NCBI RefSeq assembly: GCF_021502675.1
Contig: NZ_JAKFHA010000001.1
Location: 680,400 to 744,399 of the forward strand
Source of the DNA: Yinghuangia soli
GTDB lineage: Bacteria > Actinomycetota > Actinomycetes > Streptomycetales > Streptomycetaceae
DNA length: 64,000 nucleotides
Reading direction: 5' to 3'
Shown here piece by piece: positions 24,217 to 34,662 of this stretch. Position 1 is the stretch's first letter, and each line of letters opens with the position of its first letter. The notes below the pieces were generated by a model, which saw only the letters and a list, made by a program, of their open reading frames with translations, did not search any database and was not told the DNA's origin. The position numbers were made by a program, and so were the translations under genes.

Positions 24217-25386
24217 TCAGATTCCGGCGCGCGGCTTTCCGGCGTAGATGTTCCCCGGCGTGGCGATCGTGGTGATGGCCCGCGCGAGCAACGTGCTCGG
24301 CTCCTGACCGCCGCTGAGGCTGTCGGTGTTGATCATGACGACGAGGGTGGCGTCCTGCTCCGGGAGATAGACGGTCACGGTCTCGTAGCCGGGCAGCGAG
24401 CCGTTGTGGCCGATCCAGCCGTTCGTCGTGAGGATGCCGAGGCCGTACGCCGTTCCGGGGAAGCCGGTCGGCTTGGTGTCCAGGCGGGCGGCCTGCGTGG
24501 CGGGGCTGAGGAGTGCGCCGGTGGCGACGACCTTCGCCCAGGTCCGCAGGTCGCGCAAGTTCGAGGTCATCGCGCCGGCCGCCCAGGCCCAACTGGAGTT
24601 CCAGTCCGTGGTGTCCGCGGTCTGGCCGTCGAGGGTCTGGTTGCTGTAGCCGTGCGGGTGCGGCTGCGGGAACTCGGCACCGTAGGGGAACCGCGTCTGC
24701 CGCAGTCCGCTCGGCCGGATGACCCGGTCGCGGATCACGGAGGCCAGGTCGCGTCCGGTCATCCGCTCGATCACCATGCCGAGCAGCACGATGTTGGAGT
24801 TGGAGTAGTCGAACGCGGTGCCGGGCGGGAACTTGTTGTCGTGCTTCATGCCGTACGGGAGCAGCTCCGCGGGCGTCCACTGGCGATAGGGCCGGCCAAG
24901 GAGGGCCTTCGTGAAGTCCGCGTCTTCGGTGTACGAGAACAGTCCGCTGCGCATCTCGGCCAGCTGGCGCAAGGTGATGTTGTCGCCGTTGCGGACGCCG
25001 GACACGTACTTGGAGATCGGGTCGTCCAGCCCGACCAGGCAGTCGTCGACCAGCTGCAGGAGGGCGGTGACCGTGAAGGTCTTGGTCTCGCTGCCGATCC
25101 GCAGGTGCATGTTGCGGAGCATCGGTGCGCCGGTGGCGAGGTCGGAGACACCGAACGTACGCACGTAGTCGGGCTTGCCGGCACGCCACAGGCCGACGAT
25201 CGCGCCGGGGATGCCGGCGTCCCGCATCGTCTGCGGGATGGCCGCGTCGAGCTGCGCGGCGACGGGGTCGTGCGCGGCGGGATGCGCGGGGGGCGCGGCA
25301 TGCGCGGGCAGCGCGGTCGGCAGGACGACGGCCACCGCGAGTGCGGCGGCGGCCAGGGCGCGGCGTAGGGCGGAAGCGGCTCTCAT
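24217..25386 (-). CDS. Secreted serine hydrolase, beta-lactamase/DD-peptidase fold
   Basis: This class-C-like serine hydrolase (389 aa) has a signal peptide ending near AHA-APP (residue 30). The catalytic tetrad SETK has S99 and K102, the second motif is Y194-S195-N196 and the third is GHNGSLPG in place of KTG. Related proteins are D-alanyl-D-alanine carboxypeptidases, D-aminopeptidases or esterases. The motif set suggests a peptidase or esterase rather than a resistance beta-lactamase. GGAG precedes the ATG at 25386. It shares its strand with the lipoprotein downstream (gap 48 bases). Confidence 0.88.
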   Translation of the reverse strand: MRAASALRRALAAAALAVAVVLPTALPAHAAPPAHPAAHDPVAAQLDAAIPQTMRDAGIPGAIVGLWRAGKPDYVRTFGVSDLATGAPMLRNMHLRIGSETKTFTVTALLQLVDDCLVGLDDPISKYVSGVRNGDNITLRQLAEMRSGLFSYTEDADFTKALLGRPYRQWTPAELLPYGMKHDNKFPPGTAFDYSNSNIVLLGMVIERMTGRDLASVIRDRVIRPSGLRQTRFPYGAEFPQPHPHGYSNQTLDGQTADTTDWNSSWAWAAGAMTSNLRDLRTWAKVVATGALLSPATQAARLDTKPTGFPGTAYGLGILTTNGWIGHNGSLPGYETVTVYLPEQDATLVVMINTDSLSGGQEPSTLLARAITTIATPGNIYAGKPRAGI

Positions 25387-25580
25387 ATGGGACTCCAACC
25401 GGGACTGCGGTCACTGCGGTCCCGGCGATCATCGGTGCCCGGATGCCGCCGCCCGGTGCGGCGCACCGAGCCTTTCGGGTGAACCCGTCGCCCGCCCGGG
25501 CGTGTCGGCGGCGGCCGGTACGCTCCGCACGGCCCGGAGGAATCGGGCGGGTGCAGGCGCCTACCGAGAGGACGCACGCC

Positions 25581-25985
25581 ATGTCGATGTGGCTGACGCT
25601 GGTGAAGACCGACCCCGCCCGCGCCGAAGAGGTGCGCCGCACCCCGGACTCGGCCGCGGCACTCCTGGACGACGAGAGCAGCAGCGACGCGCACGGCGAG
25701 GACTTCCGCGCCCTCGGGGACATCGCCGAGGGCCGCGCGGAGGCCGAAGAGGGCACGGTCGACTGGATGGACGTGTACCCGGCGCTGGCCCAGGCGACCG
25801 GCGAAGGCTGCACCGCCCTCGAAGGCGACCACGGGCACGACTACGTATTCGTCCTCACCGCCGCGGAAGTCGCCGCCGTCACCACCGGATTGGCCGCCGA
25901 GGGCTGGACCGGGTTCCTGGAGATAGCCCGCTTCTACGAAGCGGCCGCCACCGAAGGCCGCGCCGTCGTCGGCGGAATAGCCTGA
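25581..25985 (+). CDS. DUF1877-family protein
   Basis: This small cytosolic protein (134 aa) starts MSMWLTLVKTDPARAEEVRR. It has the acidic centre and closing pattern of DUF1877 (YfbM-like) proteins, ending LAAEGWTGFLEIARFYEAAATEGRAVV. The ATG at 25581 follows GAGAGGA. Family members have no proven activity. It is a single gene, divergent from the serine hydrolase and convergent with the urease operon. Confidence 0.75.
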   Translation: MSMWLTLVKTDPARAEEVRRTPDSAAALLDDESSSDAHGEDFRALGDIAEGRAEAEEGTVDWMDVYPALAQATGEGCTALEGDHGHDYVFVLTAAEVAAVTTGLAAEGWTGFLEIARFYEAAATEGRAVVGGIA

Positions 25986-26054
25986 CCAGAGCCGTGGGCA
26001 GCCCTCCGCGTCACGCCCTCATCCAGACGATCTCCAGTTCCGCCGGCGGCGCCG

Positions 26055-26900
26055 TCAGGGGGTGGCGATTCGCGGGCGGGACGGGGATTGGGGGCCGAGG
26101 GACGGAACGGTGGCGGTGGGCAGCGGGGGCTGGTCCGGGGCGGTCGGGAGCGGCTCCGGTGGGGCGGCCAGGAGGCGGTCGGCGGTCAGGGCGTCGGCTG
26201 CCATGACCGTGGTGAGCAGGCCGCCGCCGGCGAGTTCGCAGACTGCTCGGCCGACCGCGCTCGGCAGGCGCGGGGTGCTGCCCGGGATATCCGGGAAGCG
26301 GAGTTCGGCGGCCACGACGGTGCCGCCGGAGGTGCCCGCGGGGCCGCGCCAGCCGGGTTTGGCGGCGGGGCCGTACGCGGACTGCTGGCGCAGCAGCGGG
26401 CGGCCTTCGGCGACGACGTTCCAGTGCGCGACCGCGTCGCCGCACGGTTCGGCGGCCCGGCCGAGCACCAGCGTCTCGCGCATCAGGAGGCGCGTGGCGC
26501 GGCCCAGGGTGACCTTCACGGTCGACTCGTAGCGGGCGCCCGCGGAGACCACGACCGGCTCCGGGAGCCAGGCGAGTTCGCCGCCGTCTTCGACGACGAT
26601 CTCGACGTGCTGGCGGGCCGGTTCGCCGGTGCCGGGGAGGACCACCGCGGCGGCGGCGGTGCGTACGGTGAGGCGGGCCCCGGCGCCCACCTCGATGCGT
26701 ACGGTCAGCTCGTCGCCGCCGAGCGGACCGGCCGCGCCGGCCACGAAGACGACTTCCGCCGCGGTTCCGGGGACGGAGGTGATGCGGGGCAGCAGCGGCA
26801 CCTGGCCGCGCATCTCCACCACCCGGGTCTCCGGACCCGGGTGGCGCGAGCCGCGCCGCGGGGGTGCCGTCTCCGCCCGGACGACCGCACTGGCCTGCAC
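26055..26900 (-). CDS. ureD: Urease accessory protein UreD
   Basis: UreD (281 aa) is the scaffold that binds apo-urease and recruits UreF and UreG for nickel insertion. The sequence shows the UreD core: GARLTVRTAAAAVVLPG, then ELAWLPEPVVVSAGARYES and the RLLMRETLVLGR segment. I placed the GTG start at 26900, eight bases after the ureG stop, with GGGTGA as binding site. The C-terminal 35 residues are Pro-rich and unconserved. It is the last gene of the operon. Confidence 0.88.
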   Translation of the reverse strand: MQASAVVRAETAPPRRGSRHPGPETRVVEMRGQVPLLPRITSVPGTAAEVVFVAGAAGPLGGDELTVRIEVGAGARLTVRTAAAAVVLPGTGEPARQHVEIVVEDGGELAWLPEPVVVSAGARYESTVKVTLGRATRLLMRETLVLGRAAEPCGDAVAHWNVVAEGRPLLRQQSAYGPAAKPGWRGPAGTSGGTVVAAELRFPDIPGSTPRLPSAVGRAVCELAGGGLLTTVMAADALTADRLLAAPPEPLPTAPDQPPLPTATVPSLGPQSPSRPRIATP

Positions 26901-26907
26901 GGTCGTA

Positions 26908-27732
26908 TCACCCGGCCGCGGTCGGCAGAGCGGCGGAGGCAGCCGCAGGGGCAGCCGCAGGACCAGCCGCGGAGTCAGCGGCAGGGTAAGCAGGTACGGC
27001 GCCCAGGGCGACAGCCGCATCCGCGGCGACCGGGACCGCGGTGCCCGCCTGCCACGCGGCCAGTTGGGCCAGGACCCATTCGGTGACCGGCGCCGCGCCC
27101 GTCTCGCCGCGCAGCGACAGGAACACGACGGGCGTGCCCGGACGCATGCGGGCCGCGTCGCGGTCCATGACGCCCAGGTCGGCGCCCACCATCGGGGCCA
27201 GGTCGGTCTTGTTGACCACCAGGAGGTCGGAGCGGGTGACGCCCGGGCCGCCCTTGCGCGGCACCTTGTCGCCGCCGGACACGTCGATGACGAACAGCTG
27301 GACGTCGGCGAGGCCGCGGCTGAAGGTCATCGTGAGGTTGTCGCCGCCGGATTCGACGATGACCAACTCCAGGTCCCCATGCGCGGCTTCGAGGTCCTCG
27401 ACGGCGTCGAGGTTGCCGCTGATGTCGTCGCGTACCGCGGTGTGCGGGCAGCAGCCGGTCTGCACCGCGGCGATGCGGGTGGGTTCCAGCACGCCCGCGG
27501 CGCGCAGGAAGTCGGCGTCCTCGGTGGTGTAGATGTCGTTGGTCACCACGGCCAGCGACACACGCCCGGTCAGCGCCCGGCACAGCGCCGCCACCAGGGC
27601 GGTCTTGCCCGAGCCGACCGGTCCGCCGATCCCGATCCGCAGCGGACGGGAGCCGGGGACGACCGGGGGAAAGCCCTGCCGGTGGTGCGAACCGCTCCCG
27701 ATTCCGGGGCTGTTGTCGTGGTCAAGATGCAA
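26908..27732 (-). CDS. ureG: Urease accessory GTPase UreG
   Basis: This GTPase (274 aa) delivers nickel to urease. The P-loop is GGPVGSGKT, with [13 protein letters not shown], the nickel-binding GCCPHTA (CPH) and ESGGDNL downstream. The final 45 residues are an Ala/Pro extension not usual in UreG. The start is the rare TTG at 27732, which gives the family-like LHLDHDN N-terminus and overlaps ureF by 11 bases; GGAGG is nine bases upstream. Confidence 0.92.
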   Translation of the reverse strand: MHLDHDNSPGIGSGSHHRQGFPPVVPGSRPLRIGIGGPVGSGKTALVAALCRALTGRVSLAVVTNDIYTTEDADFLRAAGVLEPTRIAAVQTGCCPHTAVRDDISGNLDAVEDLEAAHGDLELVIVESGGDNLTMTFSRGLADVQLFVIDVSGGDKVPRKGGPGVTRSDLLVVNKTDLAPMVGADLGVMDRDAARMRPGTPVVFLSLRGETGAAPVTEWVLAQLAAWQAGTAVPVAADAAVALGAVPAYPAADSAAGPAAAPAAASAALPTAAG

Positions 27733-28411
27733 AGTGAACGACCTCCTCGCGGGCGTGCAGTTCGGCGCAGACGTCCAGGCCGGGCGCGGACCAGGCGGGC
27801 AGCCGGTCCCAGTCGCCGTCGGCGTGCACGGTGCGGGCCGCATCGGCGGCTTCTTCGGCGACCTGGTCGCAGTGCCCGGCCATTTCGGCGAGGACGACGG
27901 TGACCGCGATGGGGTCGAAGGACAGGAGCTTGACCGCGGCCGAGGCCGGGCCGTTGACGGTGTTGGTGACCGCGAGGACGGCCGCTTCGCGCTCGTCCAG
28001 GCGGGCCCGGGTGGCCGCGGCGCCCAGCACGACGGCGTGGTGCGGCGAGACGCCGAGCGCGGTCCACGGCTCCTCGGGCCAGGCGGCGCGGGCGATGCGG
28101 CGCAGCGAGCGGCCCTGGGCGCGCGAGGCGGCCCGGGACGGGGCGGAGGGGGTGCGGGCGTCGAGTTCGGTGTCGAGTTCGGCCCACGGACCGTGCGCGT
28201 CCAGGGCGTACGGACCGGCCACCAGCGCGGCGCAGGCCGCGAACGCGCCCTGGACCGCGCCGCTGCCGTACAGCCTGCCGAGCAGGAAGTCGGTGAGCGT
28301 GTCGAGGTCGTGCACCTCGCCGCGCGCCACGGCGTTCTCGAGTCCGCCGGAATGGGCGTGCCCGCCCGCCGGAAGCCGCGAGTCGCCCAGCAAAAGAAGA
28401 CCTGCTCCCAT
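27722..28411 (-). CDS. ureF: Urease accessory protein UreF
   Basis: UreF (229 aa) works with UreD as the GTPase-activating partner of UreG. It is all-helical and shows [21 protein letters not shown] and the later [27 protein letters not shown]. The ATG at 28411 has GAGGTGG upstream. It follows ureC after a 114-base spacer and overlaps ureG. No ureE gene lies between them, as in many actinobacterial urease operons. Confidence 0.9.
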   Translation of the reverse strand: MGAGLLLLGDSRLPAGGHAHSGGLENAVARGEVHDLDTLTDFLLGRLYGSGAVQGAFAACAALVAGPYALDAHGPWAELDTELDARTPSAPSRAASRAQGRSLRRIARAAWPEEPWTALGVSPHHAVVLGAAATRARLDEREAAVLAVTNTVNGPASAAVKLLSFDPIAVTVVLAEMAGHCDQVAEEAADAARTVHADGDWDRLPAWSAPGLDVCAELHAREEVVHFAS

Positions 28412-28525
28412 GACAACCACCTCTAACCGTTCTAGCCGTCGATTCCGGATTCTGGCCGGTCACCGCTGCTTTGCGATTCTGCCTGACGGGCTCCGGGGAG
28501 CCGCCGGCCCATTGTTGACGGGCCG

Positions 28526-30247
28526 TCAGAACAGGAAGTAACGCTGCGCCATCGGCAGGATTGCCGCCGGTTGCGCTTCCACCTTCTCGCCGTCGATGCG
28601 GACCTCGAACGTGCCGGGGTCGACCTCGATGTGCGGCATGGCGTCGTTCAACGGCATCGCGGCCTTGCCGCGGCCGCGGACATCCGCGACCGGGACCAGG
28701 CGGCGCCGCACGTCGAGCCGGTCCGCGAGCCCCGCATCCAGCGCCGCCGGGGCCACGAAATGCACGCTGGTGGCCGCCGCAGTACGGGCTGCCGCGCCGA
28801 ACATCGGGCGCGGCAGCACCGGTTGCGGCGTGGGGATGGACGCGTTGGCGTCGCCCATCGCCGCGTACGCGATCGCGCCGCCCTTGACCACGACGTGCGG
28901 CCGGACGCCGAAGAAGGCCGGGTCCCACAGCACGAGGTCGGCGAGCTTGCCGACCGCGACCGAGCCGATCTCGTCGTCGAGGCCGTGCGCGACGGCCGGG
29001 CAGATCGTGTACTTCGCGACGTACCGCCGGGCCCGCAGGTTGTCGGAGTGCCCGTCGCCGGGCAGTGCACCGCGCCGCACCTTGTTGACGTGCGCGGTCT
29101 GCCAGGTCCGCAGGACCGTCTCGCCGACCCGGCCCATGGCCTGGCTGTCCGAGCCGATCATCGAGATGGCACCGAGGTCGTGCAGGACGTCCTCGGCGGC
29201 GATGGTCGAGGGGCGGATCCGCGATTCGGCGAACGCGAGGTCCTCCGGGATCGACGGGTTGAGGTGGTGGCACACCATGAGCATGTCGAGGTGCTCCTCG
29301 ACCGTGTTGACGGTGTGCGGCCGGGTCGGATTGGTGGACGACGGAAGGATGTTGGGCATCGAGGCGACGGTGATGATGTCGGGCGCGTGCCCGCCGCCGG
29401 CGCCTTCGGTGTGGTACGCGTGGATGGTCCGGTCGCCGATCGCGGCGAGGGTGCCCTCCACGAAGCCGGTCTCGTTGAGCGTGTCGCTGTGCAGGGCGAC
29501 CTGCACGCCGGCTGCATCGGCGACGCGCAGTGCGGCGTCGATCGCGGCGGGCGTCGATCCCCAGTCCTCGTGCACCTTGAAACCGGCGGCCCCGGCCCGC
29601 AGTTGCTCCCACATCGCCTCGTCGGAGACGGTGTTGCCCTTGCCCAGGAGCACGAAGTTGATCGGGATCTCGTCGAGCGATTCGAGCATGCGGGCCAGGT
29701 GCCACGCACCGGGAGTGACGGTGGTGGCCTTGCTGCCCTCGGCCGGCCCGGTGCCGCCCGCGATCATGGTCGTGACGCCCGCGCCGAGGGCCTCGTCGAA
29801 CTGCTGCGGGCAGATCAGGTGCACGTGGCAGTCGACCGCGCCGGCGGTGAGGATGCGGCCGTTGCCCGCGATGATCTCGGTGGACGGGCCGATCACCAGG
29901 TCCGGGTGCACGCCGTCCATGGTGTCCGGGTTGCCGGCCTTGCCGATGCCGCAGATGCGGCCGTCGCGGATGCCGATGTCGGCCTTCACCACGCCCCAGT
30001 GGTCCAGCACGACGGCGCCGGTGATGACGGTGTCAGGAGCGCCGTCGGCGCGGGTGGCGACCGACTGGCCCATGGACTCGCGGATCACCTTGCCGCCGCC
30101 GAAGATCACTTCGTCGCCGCCCGCGCCGTGCGGGCGGCACAGGTCCTCGGTGACCTCGACGACGAGGTCGGTGTCGGCGAGCCGGATGCGGTCGCCGGTG
30201 GTGGGGCCGTACAGCAGGGCGTAGCGGTGCCGGTCGAGGGAGCTCAC
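28526..30247 (-). CDS. ureC: Urease alpha subunit
   Basis: This is the catalytic subunit of urease (573 aa), which hydrolyses urea to ammonia and carbamate. Ni ligands and active-site residues are visible: HVHLICPQQ, the carbamylated lysine in [27 protein letters not shown] and the flap cysteine in MVCHHL. Length and motifs are those of a functional enzyme. The GTG start overlaps the ureB stop by four bases. Confidence 0.97.
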   Translation of the reverse strand: MSSLDRHRYALLYGPTTGDRIRLADTDLVVEVTEDLCRPHGAGGDEVIFGGGKVIRESMGQSVATRADGAPDTVITGAVVLDHWGVVKADIGIRDGRICGIGKAGNPDTMDGVHPDLVIGPSTEIIAGNGRILTAGAVDCHVHLICPQQFDEALGAGVTTMIAGGTGPAEGSKATTVTPGAWHLARMLESLDEIPINFVLLGKGNTVSDEAMWEQLRAGAAGFKVHEDWGSTPAAIDAALRVADAAGVQVALHSDTLNETGFVEGTLAAIGDRTIHAYHTEGAGGGHAPDIITVASMPNILPSSTNPTRPHTVNTVEEHLDMLMVCHHLNPSIPEDLAFAESRIRPSTIAAEDVLHDLGAISMIGSDSQAMGRVGETVLRTWQTAHVNKVRRGALPGDGHSDNLRARRYVAKYTICPAVAHGLDDEIGSVAVGKLADLVLWDPAFFGVRPHVVVKGGAIAYAAMGDANASIPTPQPVLPRPMFGAAARTAAATSVHFVAPAALDAGLADRLDVRRRLVPVADVRGRGKAAMPLNDAMPHIEVDPGTFEVRIDGEKVEAQPAAILPMAQRYFLF

Positions 30248-30699
30248 GAGGACACCTCCGGTGCCGATGCCGCTGCCGGATCCCCTGCGGGCGCCGCGGT
30301 GTGCGGGCCGGCAAAGTCGTCGAGCGTGCCGCCGCGGCCCGCCTTCAGGCCGGGGACGACGCGCGCGCCGGCCAGCGGCACGAGCGCGACCTCGCGGGCC
30401 ACGCCCGGTTCGAAGCGCACCGCGGTGCCGGCCGGGACGTCAAGCCGCTTGCCCCACGCCGCGGCGCGGTCGAAGTCGAGGGCGTCGTTGGCGGCCGGGA
30501 AGTGCAGGTGCGACCCGACCTGCACGGGCCGGTCGCCCGTGTTGAGGACGCGCAGCGTGGTGACCGGGCGGCCCGGGTTGAGCGGCACCGGCTCGGTGCC
30601 GAGGAGGACTTCGCCGGGGATGACCGGGCGACCCGCGCTCCGCGCCCGCGAACCGGGCGCGGAACCCCGGTTCTTCGCACCGTTCTTGGCGGCGGTCAC
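30244..30699 (-). CDS. ureB: Urease beta subunit
   Basis: UreB (151 aa) is a structural subunit of the urease trimer. The core begins [22 protein letters not shown] and continues through [18 protein letters not shown] and [17 protein letters not shown]. It has an extra basic N-terminus of about 22 residues and an Ala/Pro-rich tail compared with minimal UreB. Start and stop overlap ureA and ureC by four bases each. Confidence 0.95.
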   Translation of the reverse strand: MTAAKNGAKNRGSAPGSRARSAGRPVIPGEVLLGTEPVPLNPGRPVTTLRVLNTGDRPVQVGSHLHFPAANDALDFDRAAAWGKRLDVPAGTAVRFEPGVAREVALVPLAGARVVPGLKAGRGGTLDDFAGPHTAAPAGDPAAASAPEVSS

Positions 30700-30998
30700 G
30701 GGATCGGGTGATGGACCGTCACGAGCTTGGTCCCGTCCGGGAACGTGGCCTCCATCTGCACCTCCCCCAGCATCTCGGGGACGCCGTCCATGACGTCGTC
30801 CCGGCCGAGCACATGGCGTCCGGCTTCCTGGAGGTCCGCCACGCTGCGGCCGTCCCTGGCTCCTTCGAGCAGGAACGACGACAGGACGGCGACCGCCTCG
30901 GGATAGTTGAGTCTCAAGCCGCGGTCTCTGCGCCGTTGCGCGAGATCGGCGGCGTACGAGAGCATCAGGCGCTCTTGCTCGTGCGGGGTCAGCAGCAC
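30696..30998 (-). CDS. ureA: Urease gamma subunit
   Basis: UreA (100 aa) is the small structural subunit. It has the canonical start [40 protein letters not shown] and the end [10 protein letters not shown]. It is the first gene of the operon ureABCFGD. The 227 bases upstream must contain the promoter; no nitrogen-regulator (GlnR) site could be fixed by eye. Confidence 0.96.
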   Translation of the reverse strand: MLLTPHEQERLMLSYAADLAQRRRDRGLRLNYPEAVAVLSSFLLEGARDGRSVADLQEAGRHVLGRDDVMDGVPEMLGEVQMEATFPDGTKLVTVHHPIP

Positions 30999-31168
30999 GC
31001 TCTTCTCCCCCGTTCCTGGTTCTGCCGGTGCCCTCCTGGCTGCCTCGAGAATTCACGGCTTCTGTTTCCCGCCGATGCGGTCATTGTTGCCGGGATGTAT
31101 CCAAATTCTCACTGGCCGTCACCGGCCGGGCTGACCAGCAGTTTTCCGGTTGTGGAACGGACCACATC

Positions 31169-31211
31169 GCAGGCACGCCCGGCCGAACGGGTGAAGCACG
31201 GGCGTGCCTGC
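31169..31211 (-). terminator. Hairpin terminator after the S9 peptidase gene
   Basis: GCAGGCACGCCCG (31169-31181) and CGGGCGTGCCTGC (31199-31211) form a perfect 13-bp stem with a 17-base loop. It starts 14 bases after the peptidase stop, on the minus strand. No U-tract follows. Confidence 0.72.
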
Positions 31212-31225
31212 GCAGCGCGTACGGG

Positions 31226-33334
31226 TCAGAAGCCCTCGCCCGGCGGAGGCTCGATGGCGTCCGCCGGCTCGAAGCCGAACACCTTTCCGAAGAACCAGAG
31301 TTCGGCCTCGCGGCAGCGGATGATGTTCTCCGCCTTGCGGAAGCCGTGCTGCTCGCCCTCGAAGGTCAGGTAGACGTACGGCAGGCCCTTGGCGCGCACC
31401 GCGTCCACGATCATCTGGGACTGCGCGGGCGGCACGACCTCGTCCTCCAGCCCCTGGAACACCGCGAGCGGGCAGGACAGGTCGTCGGTGTGGTTGATCG
31501 GGGAGAGCTCCTTGTAGCGGTCGGCGGCCTCCGGGTACGGGCCGACCAGGCGGTCCAGGTAGCGCGATTCGAACTTGTGGGTGTCGCGGGCCAGCGCGGC
31601 CAGGTCCGCGACGCCGAAGTGGTTGGCGCCCGCCGCGAAGGTGTCGCCGGCGGCCAGCGCGGCGAGCGTGGTGAACCCGCCGGCCGAGCCGCCGCGGATG
31701 GCCAGCTTGCCGGGGTCGGCGACGCCGGTCCCGGCCAGGTGCCGGGCCGCCGCGATGCAGTCCTGGACGTCGACCACGCCCCAGGCGCCGTTGAGCAGTT
31801 CGCGGTACGGGCGGCCGTATCCGGTGCTGCCGCCGTAGTTGACGTCCACCACGGCGAAGCCGCGGGTGGTCCAGTACTGGATGTTGAGCGTGAGCATCGC
31901 GCGCGTCATCGCGGTCGGGCCGCCGTGGATGCTGACCAGCAGCGGCGGGAGCGTGCCCGCGGGGGCGGCGGCCTCCGGGTTGCGCGGCCGGTAGAGGATG
32001 CCGTACGCGACCCGGCCGTCCGCGGACGGGAACGAGATCGGCTCGGGGATGGAGAACCACTCGCGGCCCACCACCGACTCGCGGGCGGGGCGCAGGCGTT
32101 CCAGCAGCGCGTGGCCGACCTCGGGGGCCTCCGCGGTGCCCATGATGTCGAACTCGGTGTCGTCCGGGTCGCCTTCGTCGCCCGCGGCGACCACGTGCGC
32201 GTGCTGCAGCGAGACGCCCAGCGGCTCGGCCTCCTCGGCCGGCGCGGCCCCGACCAGCACGATGTCCGCACCGCCCGCCGGTCCGGCGGCGACCTGGTCC
32301 ACCCAGGTCAGCCCGGTGACCACGGCCTGCGGCGGCTGCTCGGGGCGTACCGGGTCCGCGATCGCCAGGTCGTAGAGCCCGTCGCGCTCCAGCGCGCAGG
32401 CCACCCGGCCGTCCGCCAGGAACGCGAACCAGGACGCCCCGAAGCGCCATTGCGGGCCGCCGATCTCGGCGTCGACCGGGGCGACCACCTCGACCTGCCC
32501 GCCCGCGCCGACCCTGTGCAGGTTCCACCAGCCGTCGCGGCGGTCGGAAGCGAACCACAGCGAGTCGTCCGGGGCCCAGGTCGGCTGCACCACCGACTCG
32601 CCCGGACCGCCCGCGACCACCTCGGCACCGGTCAGCTCCGGGCCGTCCGCCCCGGCGTCCACGCGCGCGACGACCAACTCGGTGGCGTCCCACGGCATGT
32701 CCGGGTGGTTCCACTGCGTCCACGCCAGCGCCCCACCGCCGGGGGCCACGCGCGGCGAGGACACGAAGTCCGGCCCGGTCACCAGCACCCGGACCGCGCC
32801 GGGGGCGGCGACCGCGGAACCGTCCAGCGGGATCGCGACGATCTCGTTGACCGCCTCGCCGTGCGCCTCGACCGCGGTCGGCTCGTGGCTCTCCCGCACC
32901 GCGACCGCCCACGCGCCGGGGCCCCACACCCCGGCCGGCACGATCTCGGCGTCCGCGAACCGCCACCCATGAGGAACGGACGGCTCGGGCGTCACCGGCA
33001 CCGGCTCCGCGCTCCCGGGGTCGAGCCGGTAGAGCCGCTGGTCGGCCCAGTTCGCATAGACGAGCACCCCGCCGCGCACCGCCCACGCGCCGCCGCCGTA
33101 CTCGTGCACCCGGGTCCGCGCCGACACCCCCTCGGGGAGCACGTCGACCCGCTCCCCGCCGGCCGCACGGCGCACCAACTGCTCCCGGCCGCCCTCCGAG
33201 GGCCGGGACTCCGACCACCACACGTCGGCACCGTCGACCCGCACCTCCCCCGGCGACGCGGCGCCCGCCACCAGCGCCTCCGCAGTGATCGGAGACGGCC
33301 AGGACCCGTACGGAAGTTCCCTCTGAACTGTCAT
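31226..33334 (-). CDS. S9 prolyl-oligopeptidase-family peptidase
   Basis: This serine peptidase (702 aa) has an N-terminal beta-propeller (about residues 1-430) with WWNLHRV and TQWNHPDMPWD blades. The C-terminal hydrolase domain shows HGGPTAM, the nucleophile GGSAGG, EDEVVPP with the catalytic Asp and EQHGFRKAEN with the His. There is no signal peptide, so it cleaves short intracellular peptides or acyl-peptides. It starts at 33334 by ATG with a weak binding site. It is transcribed toward the urease operon but is insulated by the hairpin at 31169-31211. Confidence 0.92.
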   Translation of the reverse strand: MTVQRELPYGSWPSPITAEALVAGAASPGEVRVDGADVWWSESRPSEGGREQLVRRAAGGERVDVLPEGVSARTRVHEYGGGAWAVRGGVLVYANWADQRLYRLDPGSAEPVPVTPEPSVPHGWRFADAEIVPAGVWGPGAWAVAVRESHEPTAVEAHGEAVNEIVAIPLDGSAVAAPGAVRVLVTGPDFVSSPRVAPGGGALAWTQWNHPDMPWDATELVVARVDAGADGPELTGAEVVAGGPGESVVQPTWAPDDSLWFASDRRDGWWNLHRVGAGGQVEVVAPVDAEIGGPQWRFGASWFAFLADGRVACALERDGLYDLAIADPVRPEQPPQAVVTGLTWVDQVAAGPAGGADIVLVGAAPAEEAEPLGVSLQHAHVVAAGDEGDPDDTEFDIMGTAEAPEVGHALLERLRPARESVVGREWFSIPEPISFPSADGRVAYGILYRPRNPEAAAPAGTLPPLLVSIHGGPTAMTRAMLTLNIQYWTTRGFAVVDVNYGGSTGYGRPYRELLNGAWGVVDVQDCIAAARHLAGTGVADPGKLAIRGGSAGGFTTLAALAAGDTFAAGANHFGVADLAALARDTHKFESRYLDRLVGPYPEAADRYKELSPINHTDDLSCPLAVFQGLEDEVVPPAQSQMIVDAVRAKGLPYVYLTFEGEQHGFRKAENIIRCREAELWFFGKVFGFEPADAIEPPPGEGF

Positions 33335-33579
33335 CCCCCGATTCTGCCCCGCAGAGCGGCACCCACGACGTCCGCACGGCACCCGGTGTCCGCCCTGCGC
33401 CCGGGGAATGCAGCACATGCCTTCCACGGCCGCCCCGCCCCTGCCCGGACAGCGGCCCCGCACCGCCCTCCGCAGGCGCGCACCTCCCTTGGGCCGCCCA
33501 ACTACCCACTGCCTCAAGGGATATGGCCCTCCGCCCGTCGGGCTCGCATACTGGCCTCCTGCGCCACAGGGGAGGCTCG

Positions 33580-34119
33580 ATGGAGACGGCAGCCGGACCT
33601 GAAGCGACGCAGCCTGCGCTCGCCACGCCCGCCACACGCGAAGCGTTCCGCGAGTATGTGCGCATCAGGGAGTTCCTTATGACGCGGGGCCTGGCGGTGT
33701 TCGCCGTCGCGGCGACGGGTCTGTGGCTGCTGGGCGAAGCGGGCCCGGACCTGCCGGCGCACCAGCGGAACCAGATGCTGGCCGTCTCCGCGACGCCGTT
33801 CCTGATCGCCCTGGGCGCCCGCGTCAACAGCGTCCGCATCCGGCGGACCCTGTCCCGGCATCCCTGGCGCCCTCTCGTCGGCCGTTTCGAGTCCGGCGGC
33901 TCTTGGCGCCATGCCGGGGTGACGATCACCGACCCGGTCACCGGCGCGACATACCGGCTGAACGTGCTCGGCATGGGGCCCCGCCACGAAGAACTGCTCG
34001 GCGCCAAGCTCTGGTACGCCGGAGACCCCCGCCGCCACGTCCTCCTGTCCCGGCCCGGCGGCCGCGAGATCTTCTGGGTGCGCAACCCGCGTATCTTCCG
34101 CCGCCGACGACCCCGCTGA
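33580..34119 (+). CDS. Membrane protein of unknown function
   Basis: This 179-residue protein has two adjacent hydrophobic helices (about residues 37-52 and 67-84). A basic soluble C-terminal domain with WRHAGVTITDPVTGATYRLNV follows, ending in RIFRRRRPR. I do not recognise a family. GGAGG sits four bases before the ATG at 33580. It is divergent from the S9 peptidase and lies upstream of arfB. Confidence 0.7.
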   Translation: METAAGPEATQPALATPATREAFREYVRIREFLMTRGLAVFAVAATGLWLLGEAGPDLPAHQRNQMLAVSATPFLIALGARVNSVRIRRTLSRHPWRPLVGRFESGGSWRHAGVTITDPVTGATYRLNVLGMGPRHEELLGAKLWYAGDPRRHVLLSRPGGREIFWVRNPRIFRRRRPR

Positions 34120-34176
34120 CCGCACGCCGCGGAAACCCCCTCGCCCGCGGCACCCTGCAGCGTCGACAATGGGGGC

Positions 34177-34599
34177 ATGCCGACAGATCTGGATATCCGC
34201 GGCTCGGTGGTGCCCGCGGCCGAGCTGTCGTGGCGTTTTTCGCGGTCCTCCGGGCCCGGCGGGCAGTCCGTCAACACCACCGACAGCCGTGCCGAGGTGT
34301 CTTTCGACCTGGCCGGGACCAACGCCCTGCCCGAGCCGCTCAAGATGCGTGCGCTGGCCAATCTCGCCGACCGGCTGGTCGACGGGGTGATCACCGTTGC
34401 CGCTTCGGAGCAGCGCTCTCAGCTGATGAACCGGCAGGCCGCCCAGCGCCGCCTGGCCGAGCTTCTGGTGGCGGCCACCGCACCGCCGCCGCCCCCGCGG
34501 CGCCCCACCCGGCCGAGCCGCGGGTCCAAGGAGCGGCGGCTGGCCGCCAAGACCCGCCGCGGCGAGCTGAAGCGCCTGCGCCGCGCCCCCGGCGAGTAG
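34177..34599 (+). CDS. arfB: Alternative ribosome-rescue peptidyl-tRNA hydrolase ArfB
   Basis: ArfB (140 aa) is codon-independent and releases peptides from ribosomes stalled without a stop codon. The catalytic GGQ is at residues 28-30 (GPGGQSVN). The C-terminal half is the long, very basic tail (RPTRPSRGSKERRLAAKTRR) that enters the empty mRNA channel. Its small size and single GGQ domain distinguish it from RF1/RF2. Confidence 0.93.
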   Translation: MPTDLDIRGSVVPAAELSWRFSRSSGPGGQSVNTTDSRAEVSFDLAGTNALPEPLKMRALANLADRLVDGVITVAASEQRSQLMNRQAAQRRLAELLVAATAPPPPPRRPTRPSRGSKERRLAAKTRRGELKRLRRAPGE

Positions 34600-34662
34600 C
34601 CGCCGCCCACCCAGCCGGGTGTTAAATGTCGCATTTGTCCGATTGTCTGGCCAAAATCAAGT

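Noticed and set aside
31119-34394. A 1091-codon minus-strand open frame
   Set aside because: It is a shadow of the S9 peptidase in another frame and crosses divergent gene starts; the peptide has no domain.
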